Source: Massilia eburnea (GTDB taxonomy: Bacteria > Pseudomonadota > Gammaproteobacteria > Burkholderiales > Burkholderiaceae_D). From it: a stretch of DNA of 64,000 nt. Shown piece by piece: positions 43,949 through 52,280 of the stretch. The position numbers were made by a program, and so were the translations under genes. The notes under the pieces were generated by a model. The model had not been told where the DNA came from and did no database searches. It saw nothing but the letters and a program-made list of their open reading frames with translations. The stretch lies in contig NZ_WNKX01000026.1 of assembly GCF_009720745.1 (NCBI RefSeq), forward strand, positions 1 to 64,000, in the 5' to 3' direction. Positions within the stretch are counted from its first letter, which is position 1. The number at the start of each line of letters is the position of its first letter.

Positions 43949-45643
43949 ATGGCCGACACGCAGAAAACCCCGCTCGGGAAGCTGCTGATCCAGAAAGGTG
44001 TCATCAGCCAGGACCAGCTTCGCATCGCGCTGACAGAGCAGCAGCGGCACAACCAGCCTTTGGGCAAGCTGCTGGTGTCGCTGGGTTTTGTCACCGAAGC
44101 CACCATGCGCGAGGCGCTCAGCGAGAAACTCAATACCCGTTCCGCCGACCTGAAAAGCCTGCTGGTGGACGCGGTGGCGCTCAAGCTGATCCCTAAAGAG
44201 GTGGCGAAGCGCTACCGGGTCTTCCCCATCGTCTACGAGCGCGGCACCGATGAACTGGTGCTGGCCATGTCGGACACCACCAATATCGTGGCCCTCGACC
44301 AGATCAGCGCCATGCTGGTCAAGGGCATTACCCTGGTCCCGCTGCTGGTCAACGATTCCGACATTGCGTTCGCCATCGATCACTATTACGGCTTCGAGCT
44401 GTCGATCGACGGCATCCTGCACGAAATCGAAACCGGCGAGGTGACGCTGGACGCTTCCTCCGATGAATACAGCCAGCCGATGGTGCGCCTGATTGACGCA
44501 CTGCTGGCGGACGCGGTGCAGAACAGCGCTTCCGACATCCATTTCGAGCCGGAGCACAGTTTCCTGCGCATCCGCTACCGCATCGACGGGATTTTGCGGC
44601 AGATCCGCAGCCTGCACCGCTCCTACTGGCCCGCCATGGCGGTGCGGCTGAAGGTGATCAGCCAGATGAACATCGCCGAAACGCGGGCGCCGCAGGATGG
44701 CCGCATCTCGATCCAGTTTTCCGGCCGCCAGATCGACTTTCGCGCCAGCAGCCAGCCCACCACCCACGGCGAAAACATCGTGCTGCGCGTGCTGGACCGC
44801 CAAAAAGGCATCGTCCCGCTGGATAAACTCGGCCTGGCCGAGCATGAACTCGATGTACTGAAGCTGATGATCGCCCGCCCAGATGGACTGATCCTGGTCA
44901 CCGGCCCGACCGGCAGCGGCAAGACCACCACCCTGTATTCGATCCTCAATCACATCAACACCGAAGCCATCAACATCATGACGATGGAAGACCCGGTCGA
45001 GTATCCGATGCACCAGATCCGCCAGACCTCAGTCAATGAATCGGCCAAGCTGGGCTTCGCCGACGGCATCCGCTCCATGATGCGGCAAGACCCGGACGTC
45101 ATCCTGGTCGGCGAAATCCGCGACAAGGAAACCGCCGACATGGCGCTGGCTGCAGCCATGACCGGCCACCAGGTGTATTCCACGCTGCACACCAATTCGG
45201 CCGCCGGCGCCATTCCGCGCCTGCTGGACCTGGGCGTGGTGGCCGATGTCCTGGCCGGAAATATCATCGGCATCGTCGCCCAAAGGCTGGTACGCAAGTT
45301 ATGCCTGTACTGCCGCCAGCCGATCGAGGCGGACGAGCTGGAACGGCGCCTGCTTGCCCTGCCGCCCGACGCACCGCCCACCACCATCTACCGCGCCGGC
45401 GCCTGCGAACGCTGCGCCCACCAGGGCTACAAGGGCCGCATGGCGATCATGGAACTGCTGCGCATGACCGCCGATCTGGATGAAATGGTGGCCCGCCGCG
45501 CGCCCGCACGCGAGCTGCGCAACGCCGCCCGCGCCTCCGGCTTGCGCTCACTGGTCGACGACGGCATGCGGCGCGTGCTGGAAGGCCTCACCACGCTGGA
45601 GGAAGTGTCGCGCGTGGTCGACCTGACTGACAGGCTGGGCTGA
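43949..45643 (+). CDS. Second-locus GspE/MshE-like assembly ATPase with MshEN domain
   Basis: A 564-residue assembly ATPase. The N-terminus carries two MshEN-like motifs (PLGKLLIQKGVISQDQL and PLGKLLVSLGFVTEATM), each with Pro in place of the usual Arg/Lys before LG. The core has Walker A TGPTGSGKTTT, the Walker B box ILVGEIRDKETA, and LHTNSAAGAI. The zinc module CLYC-CERC is intact. C-di-GMP binding is likely by family but the Arg to Pro change leaves affinity uncertain. It is followed after one base by the GspF gene. Confidence 0.92.
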   Translation: MADTQKTPLGKLLIQKGVISQDQLRIALTEQQRHNQPLGKLLVSLGFVTEATMREALSEKLNTRSADLKSLLVDAVALKLIPKEVAKRYRVFPIVYERGTDELVLAMSDTTNIVALDQISAMLVKGITLVPLLVNDSDIAFAIDHYYGFELSIDGILHEIETGEVTLDASSDEYSQPMVRLIDALLADAVQNSASDIHFEPEHSFLRIRYRIDGILRQIRSLHRSYWPAMAVRLKVISQMNIAETRAPQDGRISIQFSGRQIDFRASSQPTTHGENIVLRVLDRQKGIVPLDKLGLAEHELDVLKLMIARPDGLILVTGPTGSGKTTTLYSILNHINTEAINIMTMEDPVEYPMHQIRQTSVNESAKLGFADGIRSMMRQDPDVILVGEIRDKETADMALAAAMTGHQVYSTLHTNSAAGAIPRLLDLGVVADVLAGNIIGIVAQRLVRKLCLYCRQPIEADELERRLLALPPDAPPTTIYRAGACERCAHQGYKGRMAIMELLRMTADLDEMVARRAPARELRNAARASGLRSLVDDGMRRVLEGLTTLEEVSRVVDLTDRLG

Positions 45644-45644
45644 C

Positions 45645-46841
45645 ATGCCACAGTTCATCTACCGAGCCATGGACGCCAACGGCACCATCGTTCCGGGCAA
45701 TATGGACGCGCACAACGTGCCGGACCTGGAACTGCGCCTGCAGCGCATGGCGCTGGACCTGATCGACTACCGCGAAACGCGGGAACGCAAGCTGCGGATT
45801 GTCGGCCGCGCCATCACGCGGCGCGACTTGATCAACCTTTGCTTCCACCTGGAGCAAATGAGCAGCGCCGGCGTACCGATCCTGGACGGTTTGCGCGACC
45901 TGCGCGACAGCACGGACCATTTCCGGCTGCGCGAGATCATCACCGACCTGGTGGAAAAAATCGAGGGCGGGCTGCAGCTATCGAGCGCATTGGCGGCCTA
46001 TCCCGAAATATTCGACCAGAGCTTCACCAGCCTGGTACGTGCCGGCGAGCAAAGCGGAAAGGTGCATGAGGTATTTCGCGACCTGGCGGAAAACCTCAAG
46101 TGGCAGGATGAACTGGCTGCCCAGGCACGCAAGGCCATTACCTATCCAGCGTTCGTGCTGGTGGTCGTGAGTGCGGTCATGTTCTTCCTCATGATCTACC
46201 TCGTGCCCCAGTTGACGGCCTTCATCAAGAATATGGGACGGGAGTTGCCGCTCCATACGCGCGCACTGATCGCCTTGTCCAACTTCTTCATCCATTACTG
46301 GTATCTGCTGCTGGCCGCGCCCATCGTGGCCTGGCAGCTCGGGCGCTGGCAACTGCGGCGCAGCGAACGCACCGCCTTTGCCTTCGACCGGCTGCTGCTG
46401 CGCATGGTGCCGGTACTGCAGAAACTGATCATGGCGCGTTTTGCCACCTATTTCGCGCTGATGTATGCGGCGGGAATTCCGGTGCTCGAATGCATCCGCC
46501 TGTCGGAGGGCATTGCCGGCAACCGCGTGGTGGCGGCCGGCATGCGGCGGGCACGGGAACTGATTTCGGAGGGGCATAGCGTCGCTGCGGCATTCAAACA
46601 GGTCGGCTTGTTCCCGCCGCTCGTGGTGCGCATGCTGCGCGTGGGCGAGTCGACCGGCGCACTCGACGCGACATTGCGTAACGTTGCCTATTTTTACAAC
46701 CGCGAGGTGCGTGAAAGGATGGAACGCATGCAAGCGATGATCGAGCCGGCGATGACGGTGATTCTTGGCATCCTGCTTGGCTGGATCATGCTGTCCGTGC
46801 TTGGCCCCATTTACGACACCATCAGTTCGATCAGGATCTAG
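45645..46841 (+). CDS. Second-locus GspF/MshG-like inner-membrane platform protein
   Basis: A 398-residue GspF-family protein. Two GspF domains are seen, ITRRDLINLCFHLEQMSSAGVPILDGL from about 52 and ARFATYFALMYAAGIPVLECI from about 265. Membrane helices follow each (about 165-190, 210-230 and 370-392). ATG 45645 is one base after the ATPase stop. It is the partner of the preceding ATPase, as in all T2SS and T4P. Confidence 0.92.
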   Translation: MPQFIYRAMDANGTIVPGNMDAHNVPDLELRLQRMALDLIDYRETRERKLRIVGRAITRRDLINLCFHLEQMSSAGVPILDGLRDLRDSTDHFRLREIITDLVEKIEGGLQLSSALAAYPEIFDQSFTSLVRAGEQSGKVHEVFRDLAENLKWQDELAAQARKAITYPAFVLVVVSAVMFFLMIYLVPQLTAFIKNMGRELPLHTRALIALSNFFIHYWYLLLAAPIVAWQLGRWQLRRSERTAFAFDRLLLRMVPVLQKLIMARFATYFALMYAAGIPVLECIRLSEGIAGNRVVAAGMRRARELISEGHSVAAAFKQVGLFPPLVVRMLRVGESTGALDATLRNVAYFYNREVRERMERMQAMIEPAMTVILGILLGWIMLSVLGPIYDTISSIRI

Positions 46842-46844
46842 GCC

Positions 46845-48389
46845 ATGACGCGCAAACTTCTGATCCACATGACAGGCGAGCGGCTATGCTGTTGGTTATG
46901 GGAGCGCGGCCAGCTTGGGCCGGGGCCGTGTTTCGATCCAACGCCAGACGGTGTGCAGCGCTTCACTGCCTGGCTGGAGGGCCGGCAGGACACGCCGGCC
47001 CTGATGCTTGCCGACCTTGTGGAGGAAGATTTCCAGCGCCATCTGCTGCCGCACGTTGCCGGCCGCGCCGGGCTGACGATGCGTGAAAGGCGGCTGGCGC
47101 AGGCCTGGCGCGACACGCCGTTCCGCTGCGCGCACGTACAAGGCCGGGAACAAGAAGGACGGCGCGACGACATCGTGCTCTTCTCCGCCCTCACGAATCC
47201 GGCAGTGCTGACGCCCTGGCTCGATGCGCTGGAAAGCCAGCAAGTGCCGCTGGCGGCGCTGTATTCTCCCGCCCTGCTCAGCGCTGCGGTGCTTCCCGAC
47301 CACGCGCGGCGAGAACCGCACCTGCTGCTGGTGACGGAACATGCCAGCGGCATCCGCCAGACCTATTTCCAGCGTGGGCTGGTGCAGTTTTCGCGCCTGG
47401 CGCAGGCCACGGCCAGCGCCGAACAGGAAGCGGAACGCACGCGCAAATTCCTCGCCGGAGCCCACATGCTGCCGCGCGATGCGACACTGCAGGTGCTGGC
47501 CCTGCTGCCGCTGGCGCGCATCGCTTCGCCGCCTGCTGCCGTCATTTCTCCGCAGCTCGACTGGCGCGTCTTGCCGCTGGAAGAAGTCGCTGCGCGCCAC
47601 CGCCTGGCTGCCACGGCCAGTGCCGACGAACTATTTCTTGGCCTGGCCGCGCGCTTGGCGCCGCCGGGCCATTACCCGCTTGGCGCCCGCCAGCGGTATT
47701 ACAGCCTTTGGCGTACGCGCAAGTCGCTCTACGCGTCAAGCGCCGTGCTGGCCGCCGCCTGCCTGCTGTGGGTAGGATCGAATATTGCCGGCGCCGTGCT
47801 TGCACGCGGCCATAGTCAGGAATTGCAGCGCGCAACCCAGGGTTATGCAGCCGCTTACCGCCGCAGCATGTCGAGCATGCCGCCCGCTGTCGACAAAACC
47901 GCGAACATGAAGGCTGCGGTGCAGATTGCGCAGATGGTGGCGCGCCAGGGTCCGTGGCCGCAAGCCGCGCTGTCTGTGCTGAGCGAAGCGCTGGAGCGTT
48001 CGCCGCAAATCCGGCTGGTGCAGCTTGACTGGCGCGCCAATGCGCCCGGTGTGGCGCCCGTATCAGCCAGCAGCGCATTCCCCGGCACAGCGACTTCACC
48101 CGCGCTGGTGGCGCCGCAGTCTTCCTTGCTGATCGGGATACCCAAGGCGCCGGTCCAACAACTGCGCCTGCAAGCCGAAGTACTGGTGGAGCAGGACGAT
48201 TATCGCAGCTTCCTGCTCGGCATGAACCAATTTGCGCAAGAGCTGGCGCGCACGCCAGGGATGGCTGTGGAGATCGAACAGCTGCCGTTCGACGTGCGGC
48301 CCAGCGTCAAGCTCGTCGGCAAGGCCGGGGCGCCGTCCGGGCTGGGTGAACGCGCCAGATTTACGCTCAATATCCGGTGGACGCCATGA
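46845..48389 (+). CDS. Second-locus GspL-like protein (PilM-like domain fused to membrane helix and periplasmic domain)
   Basis: A 514-residue protein. Residues 1 to about 280 look like a cytoplasmic actin-like PilM/GspL domain. One membrane helix lies at about 298-318 (SLYASSAVLAAACLLWVGSNIAGAVL), and the remaining 195 residues are periplasmic and ferredoxin-like in pattern. This joins in one chain what mshI and mshI2 do separately in the first locus, and is the layout of T2SS GspL. No clear similarity to a named subunit could be read from motifs. It overlaps the next gene by ATGA. Confidence 0.75.
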   Translation: MTRKLLIHMTGERLCCWLWERGQLGPGPCFDPTPDGVQRFTAWLEGRQDTPALMLADLVEEDFQRHLLPHVAGRAGLTMRERRLAQAWRDTPFRCAHVQGREQEGRRDDIVLFSALTNPAVLTPWLDALESQQVPLAALYSPALLSAAVLPDHARREPHLLLVTEHASGIRQTYFQRGLVQFSRLAQATASAEQEAERTRKFLAGAHMLPRDATLQVLALLPLARIASPPAAVISPQLDWRVLPLEEVAARHRLAATASADELFLGLAARLAPPGHYPLGARQRYYSLWRTRKSLYASSAVLAAACLLWVGSNIAGAVLARGHSQELQRATQGYAAAYRRSMSSMPPAVDKTANMKAAVQIAQMVARQGPWPQAALSVLSEALERSPQIRLVQLDWRANAPGVAPVSASSAFPGTATSPALVAPQSSLLIGIPKAPVQQLRLQAEVLVEQDDYRSFLLGMNQFAQELARTPGMAVEIEQLPFDVRPSVKLVGKAGAPSGLGERARFTLNIRWTP

Positions 48390-49012
48390 TTCTCTTCCGC
48401 GACTTTTCCTTGCTGCGTAATGCGGTGCTGGTGTTCCTTGGGACGCTTATTCTGGGACTGGCGGCCGTCGTTGCCAGCATCTGGCACTTGCGGCAAGCGC
48501 ACCTGCAAGAAGCGGCAGCCTTGCTTGAGCGGGATGCAGCGCGCCTGCGCCTGGCCCATGCCGAAACCGAAAAGGAGGAGATCCGCCAGTACCAGCCGCA
48601 GTTCATCGAGTTGCGGCAGCGGGGGCTGGTGGGGCCGGAACGGCGGCTCGATTGGGTCGAGGCGATTCGGCGGATCCAGGAGCAGCGGCGCTTGCTGCCT
48701 TTGAATTATGAGATCGATGTCCAGCAGCCTTACCGCCTGGAGACGGCGCTGCCCACCGGTGACTATTCCTTGCTTGGCAGCCGGATGGTATTGCACATGG
48801 ATTTGCTGCACGAACTGGATTTACTGAACTTCCTGTCCGATTTGCGCGTCAACGGCACGTTCGCGGTGCAGGATTGCACGATCCGGCGTACTGCGGGCGC
48901 GGCGCCGGCGCCTGGCGTCCTGGCGCCAACCCTGAATGCCGATTGCACGCTCAACTGGCTGACTTTGACGCCTTCCGCCGCGCCACGCCGACCTGCCGGA
49001 GCTTCGCTATGA
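48386..49012 (+). CDS. Second-locus MshJ/PilO/GspM-like protein
   Basis: A bitopic protein of 208 residues. The N-terminal membrane helix is at about 13-33 (NAVLVFLGTLILGLAAVVASI). A charged coiled coil follows (LQEAAALLERDAARLRLAHAE) and then a periplasmic domain with MDLLHELDLLNFLSDLRVNG, typical of PilO/MshJ-like folds. ATG 48386 gives ATGA overlap; a GTG three codons earlier is possible. Function is inferred from order and topology. Confidence 0.75.
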   Translation: MILFRDFSLLRNAVLVFLGTLILGLAAVVASIWHLRQAHLQEAAALLERDAARLRLAHAETEKEEIRQYQPQFIELRQRGLVGPERRLDWVEAIRRIQEQRRLLPLNYEIDVQQPYRLETALPTGDYSLLGSRMVLHMDLLHELDLLNFLSDLRVNGTFAVQDCTIRRTAGAAPAPGVLAPTLNADCTLNWLTLTPSAAPRRPAGASL

Positions 49013-49593
49013 AGCGTGGCCTGCCAGCACTGCTGCTGCTCCTGGCGGCCCAGGCCGGAGCGCAAAGTTTCGCCAGCATGGGAAGGCTGTTCACGACGCC
49101 GGCCGAACGCGCGCAGCTCGATGCGCAGCGCAGCCAGGCGCCCGCGAGCGCCCTCGGCGCCAACAGTGGGCAAGGTGGTGCTGGCGGGCCTGGCAGCGCC
49201 GGCGCACCCGGCGGAACTGGTTCCGCAGAGAGTTTGCCCGGCATGGCCGGCGCCGTGCCTTGTGCCGCAGGTTCGGCGCCCGGTTGCACGCCGCCACCGG
49301 GCATGGCTGCGGCCTCGCCGGCCGGGCAAGCCGGTCCCGCAGCGTTGGGGCCTGGCGACGCTGGACCTTCGGAACAAGGCGTCCAGGAACCTCCTGGCCT
49401 TCGCCTGGATGGCGTGATCCGCCGCAGCAATGGCCCTACCGTATTGATCGTCAATGGCGCGGTGCAGCCGGCGCCGCCGGGCGGCGTGACGCGCGGGACC
49501 GTCACGTTGCAGGCCGACGGCCACTCCATCGTCCTTAAGCCTGGCCAGCGCTACGATCCTGCCACCGGAGAAGTGCATGAAGCGGCCCACTAA
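49009..49593 (+). CDS. Second-locus MshK/GspC-like periplasmic protein
   Basis: A 194-residue secreted protein with signal peptide ending QAGAQ (about residue 19). A long Gly/Ala/Pro-rich linker leads to a C-terminal beta domain: LDGVIRRSNGPTVLIVNG, VTLQADGHSIVLKPGQRYD. This resembles the HR domain of GspC/PilP and MshK. ATG overlaps the previous stop (ATGA), and the 3' end overlaps the next gene by 17 bases. It may couple the platform to the secretin. Confidence 0.7.
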   Translation: MKRGLPALLLLLAAQAGAQSFASMGRLFTTPAERAQLDAQRSQAPASALGANSGQGGAGGPGSAGAPGGTGSAESLPGMAGAVPCAAGSAPGCTPPPGMAAASPAGQAGPAALGPGDAGPSEQGVQEPPGLRLDGVIRRSNGPTVLIVNGAVQPAPPGGVTRGTVTLQADGHSIVLKPGQRYDPATGEVHEAAH

Positions 49594-50269
49594 ACAGCAA
49601 GGCGCTGCATTGCTGACGCTCCTGCTGGTAGCGATCATCGCAACGGCCGCAGTCCTGCTGTCGGCCTTCAGCGTGAACAGCGTTGTCCGTGCACGCGAAC
49701 AAAGAACATACGCGCTCCTGGCGCAGGCAAGTGAAGCCCTGATCGGCTTCGCGGCAACCCACGGCCGCCTTCCGCGCCCCTCGAGTGGCGCCGCCGCGCC
49801 CGGCGCTGGCGATGGCCATGAACGGGCGACGCCCTGCGTGACGGACGAGGATTGCACGGGTATGCTGCCCTGGCTCGACCTTGGACTGCCAGCGGACGAC
49901 AGCTGGGGCCACCGCCTGCGCTACAGCGTGACGCCGGCTTTTACAGCGGCGCCGCTGGCGCGGACCGCCGCCATCGCAACCAGGCGCGTGCTGTCGCGCG
50001 ACGCAAGCGGCAAGCCGTTCTTCGTGGTGGGACAGGATATGTGCTCGCTGGCCGCGCAATGCGCACCAGCCGTCATTCTCTCGCGCGGCGGCAGTGATAC
50101 GCCTGGCAGCCAGGACGAAGCAGGAAACCTGCTGGCCAACGCCGATTTCATGCAGCGCCCGCGCAGCAGCGAAACCAACGCACCGGGCGGCGCCTTCGAC
50201 GACCTGCTGGTCACCGTACCACTGCATACGCTTTATCAAAGGATGGCTGCTGCCAAAACGCTCCCATGA
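49577..50269 (+). CDS. Second-locus prepilin-like protein without the +5 Glu
   Basis: A 230-residue protein with leader KRPTKQQG followed by AALLTLLLVAIIATAAVLLS. There is Gly at -1 but Ala at +1 and no Glu at +5, as in GspK/PilX-like minor pilins. The helix QASEALIGFAATHGRLPRP and the later segment GGAFDDLLVTVPLHTLYQRM also occur, in related form, in the next gene, so the two are paralogues. Cys residues lie at PCVTDEDC and MCSLAAQC. Confidence 0.75.
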   Translation: MKRPTKQQGAALLTLLLVAIIATAAVLLSAFSVNSVVRAREQRTYALLAQASEALIGFAATHGRLPRPSSGAAAPGAGDGHERATPCVTDEDCTGMLPWLDLGLPADDSWGHRLRYSVTPAFTAAPLARTAAIATRRVLSRDASGKPFFVVGQDMCSLAAQCAPAVILSRGGSDTPGSQDEAGNLLANADFMQRPRSSETNAPGGAFDDLLVTVPLHTLYQRMAAAKTLP

Positions 50270-50964
50270 AAAACCGCGCCTTCACCTTGGTCGAAATGGC
50301 GATCGTCCTCGTGATCGTCGGCCTGCTGCTGGGCGGCATGCTGGCGCCTTTGCGGGCGCAGATGGAGCAGCGCCGCGCCGCTGATACGAACAAGGCGCTG
50401 GACGAAGCGCGCGACGCCCTGGCAGGCTTCGCGGCACGCAATGGCTACCTGCCCTGCCCCGCCATTTCCGCCTCCAATGGACTCGAGGACCGGGCCGGCA
50501 CGCGCTGCGCCAACGAGCGCCGGCTCGGTTTCCTGCCCTGGGCGACGCTGGGCCTGCAAAAGCTGGACGCCTGGCAGCATATTTACCTGTACAGCGTAAC
50601 GCCGGCCTTCAGCGACAGCGGCGCCTTCTTCCGCCTCGATACACCGCGCGATATCACCATCGCCAGCCGGGACGCCGCCGGCGCCCTGGTGCCTGCCAGC
50701 GCCCAGAACGATATTCCCGCCGTCGTGCTTTCCCTTGGCGGCAACGGCTTCGGCGCCTTCAGCGACGCCGGCGTGCAGGCCGCGGACGCAGGCCAGGGCA
50801 ACGTCGACGAAAAGGCCAATTTCCAGGGCGACGGCCGCCTGTTCATTGCCCGAGGCCAGGCCGACAACCCGGCCGCACCGGGCGGCGCCTATGACGACAT
50901 CGTCGTCTGGCTTTCGCCCAACATCCTGTTCAACCGAATGCTTGCAGCCCAGCGGCTGCCATGA
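50266..50964 (+). CDS. Second-locus prepilin with class III signal (Ala at -1)
   Basis: A 232-residue prepilin. The leader is KNRA/FTLVEMAIVLVIVGLLLGG, with Ala instead of the normal Gly before the cleavage site and Glu at +5. The mature part has ALDEARDALAGFAARNGYLPCPA and the end PGGAYDDIVVWLSPNILFNRM, shared in pattern with the preceding protein. ATGA overlap. Cys pair CPAIS and TRCANE. Likely a minor or assembly pseudopilin. Confidence 0.8.
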   Translation: MKNRAFTLVEMAIVLVIVGLLLGGMLAPLRAQMEQRRAADTNKALDEARDALAGFAARNGYLPCPAISASNGLEDRAGTRCANERRLGFLPWATLGLQKLDAWQHIYLYSVTPAFSDSGAFFRLDTPRDITIASRDAAGALVPASAQNDIPAVVLSLGGNGFGAFSDAGVQAADAGQGNVDEKANFQGDGRLFIARGQADNPAAPGGAYDDIVVWLSPNILFNRMLAAQRLP

Positions 50965-50976
50965 AAGGAGACTGCC

Positions 50977-51525
50977 ATGCGACACCGCGGCTTTACCCTC
51001 GTTGAAATTGCCATTGTGCTGGTGATTATCGGCCTGCTGCTGGGCGGCGTGCTCAAAGGCCAGGCGCTGATCGACAGCGCCAAGGTCAAGAGCATCATCC
51101 AGCAGGCCACGGCGCTGCAGGCCGCCGTCAACGCCTACCAGGACCGCTTCCATGCCCTGCCCGGCGACGATATCCTCGCCACCACCCACGTTCCCGGCGC
51201 CACCGGCAACGGCAATGGCGATGGCCAGATCACGGAATACCAGCTGGCGCCCCAGCACCTGGCCCTGGCCGGTTTGATCACCGGCTCCTACAACGGGACC
51301 ACCGACTTCATGACCAGCGCCCAGGGCGGCGCGGTCTACATCTATAACGACGTGGTGGGCGGGCGCGGCGGCAACGGCATCCGCATCGACAACCTGCCCG
51401 ACACCTTCGCGCAGGAAATCGACGCCAAGCTCGATGACGGAAAACCGGATTCCGGCAGCGTGCGGGCGACGGGGCCTTATACTAATAACGGAACCATCAT
51501 CACACGCCTCGCAATCTTCTTCTGA
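50977..51525 (+). CDS. Second-locus prepilin with EF-hand-like loop (candidate main subunit)
   Basis: A 182-residue prepilin. A good RBS (AAAGGAGA) precedes ATG 50977. The leader RHRG/FTLVEIAIVLVIIGLLLGG is canonical. After the helix (NAYQDRFHALPGDD) comes NGNGDGQITEYQ at residues 78-89, which follows the N-x-N-x-D-G-x-I pattern of calcium-binding loops. A calcium site is known in GspG and some pilins. It is last in the operon and has its own RBS, so it may be the most abundant subunit. Confidence 0.82.
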   Translation: MRHRGFTLVEIAIVLVIIGLLLGGVLKGQALIDSAKVKSIIQQATALQAAVNAYQDRFHALPGDDILATTHVPGATGNGNGDGQITEYQLAPQHLALAGLITGSYNGTTDFMTSAQGGAVYIYNDVVGGRGGNGIRIDNLPDTFAQEIDAKLDDGKPDSGSVRATGPYTNNGTIITRLAIFF

Positions 51526-51530
51526 TATTT

Positions 51531-52250
51531 ATGACAGCAAGCACCGAACGACGCCGCGTCTTCCTGATGCGGCATGGCAGCGTCACCTACTTCGACGAAG
51601 CCGGCAAACCGCACCTTCCCGAAGCCGTTCCATTGAATGAAGCCGGCCGCACACAGGCCGCCGCTGCCGGCCGCGCCTTGGCCGCCGACGGCGTCAAATT
51701 CGACCGGGTCATCGTTTCCGGCCTGCCCCGCACCGTCGAAACCGCCATGCGGGTGCTGGCCGAAACGGGCCAGCAAATCGCGCTTGAAACCTGGCCCGAA
51801 CTGGCCGAGATCCGCGGCGGCAAGCTGTCCGGCATCCCGGACGACAAGCTGCGGGAAGCCTTCACCGGCGCCTTCGAAGGCGTGGTACCGGAGCAGCGCC
51901 GCTTCCTGGGCGGCGAGTCGGTGGGTGAGCTGATGGACCGCGTCCATCCGGCGATCGCCAGGCTGCTGGCCGACGAAACGTGGGACACCGTACTGCTGGT
52001 GCTGCACGGCGGCGTCAATCGCGCCATCCTGTCATACGCCCTGACGGGCGGCCAGCGCCTATTCCTGGGCAATATGTCGCAAGCGGCCGGCTGCATCAAC
52101 GCACTGGACGTGGGAAGCGGGCCGCACGACTGGATCCTGCGTTTTTCGAACTACTCGCCGCCCGCGCCGCTGCAGACCGGCACCCGCAGCACCACGATGG
52201 AACAGCTGTTCAAGGAATATGCGAAATCCCGCTTGCCTTCGCGCCCATAA
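51531..52250 (+). CDS. Histidine phosphatase family protein
   Basis: A 239-residue phosphoglycerate-mutase-like phosphatase. The catalytic RHG is at 14-16, with His15 as phospho-acceptor. The second His lies in LLVLHGGVNRAIL. Pattern is that of broad acid-phosphatase-like members; the substrate is unknown. It starts five bases after the last pilin gene and 30 bases before the kinase gene. It could be co-transcribed with either, but its function fits neither obviously. Confidence 0.88.
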   Translation: MTASTERRRVFLMRHGSVTYFDEAGKPHLPEAVPLNEAGRTQAAAAGRALAADGVKFDRVIVSGLPRTVETAMRVLAETGQQIALETWPELAEIRGGKLSGIPDDKLREAFTGAFEGVVPEQRRFLGGESVGELMDRVHPAIARLLADETWDTVLLVLHGGVNRAILSYALTGGQRLFLGNMSQAAGCINALDVGSGPHDWILRFSNYSPPAPLQTGTRSTTMEQLFKEYAKSRLPSRP

Positions 52251-52272
52251 AAATAGTACGATCGTTCGAAAG
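52250..52272. promoter_or_regulatory. Operator-like sequence upstream of the kinase/acyl-CoA dehydrogenase operon
   Basis: The 23 bases from AAAATAG through TTCGAAAG are matched at 20 positions by 62776-62798, in front of the other acyl-CoA dehydrogenase operon. The centre ACGATCGT is palindromic, the form of a TetR-type operator. It lies about 10-30 bases before ATG 52281. Confidence 0.55.
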
Positions 52273-52280
52273 GAGGGTTT

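Noticed and set aside
42719-45013. 764-codon minus-strand frame opposite the second-locus TPR and ATPase genes
   Set aside because: Antisense shadow; the plus strand carries Walker motifs and TPRs with overlapping starts.
39496-51525. Complete type II secretion system for the lipase at 1947
   Set aside because: Canonical GspG/H/I/J/K and GspD order is absent, and the set resembles MSHA components; lipase export by it cannot be supported from sequence.
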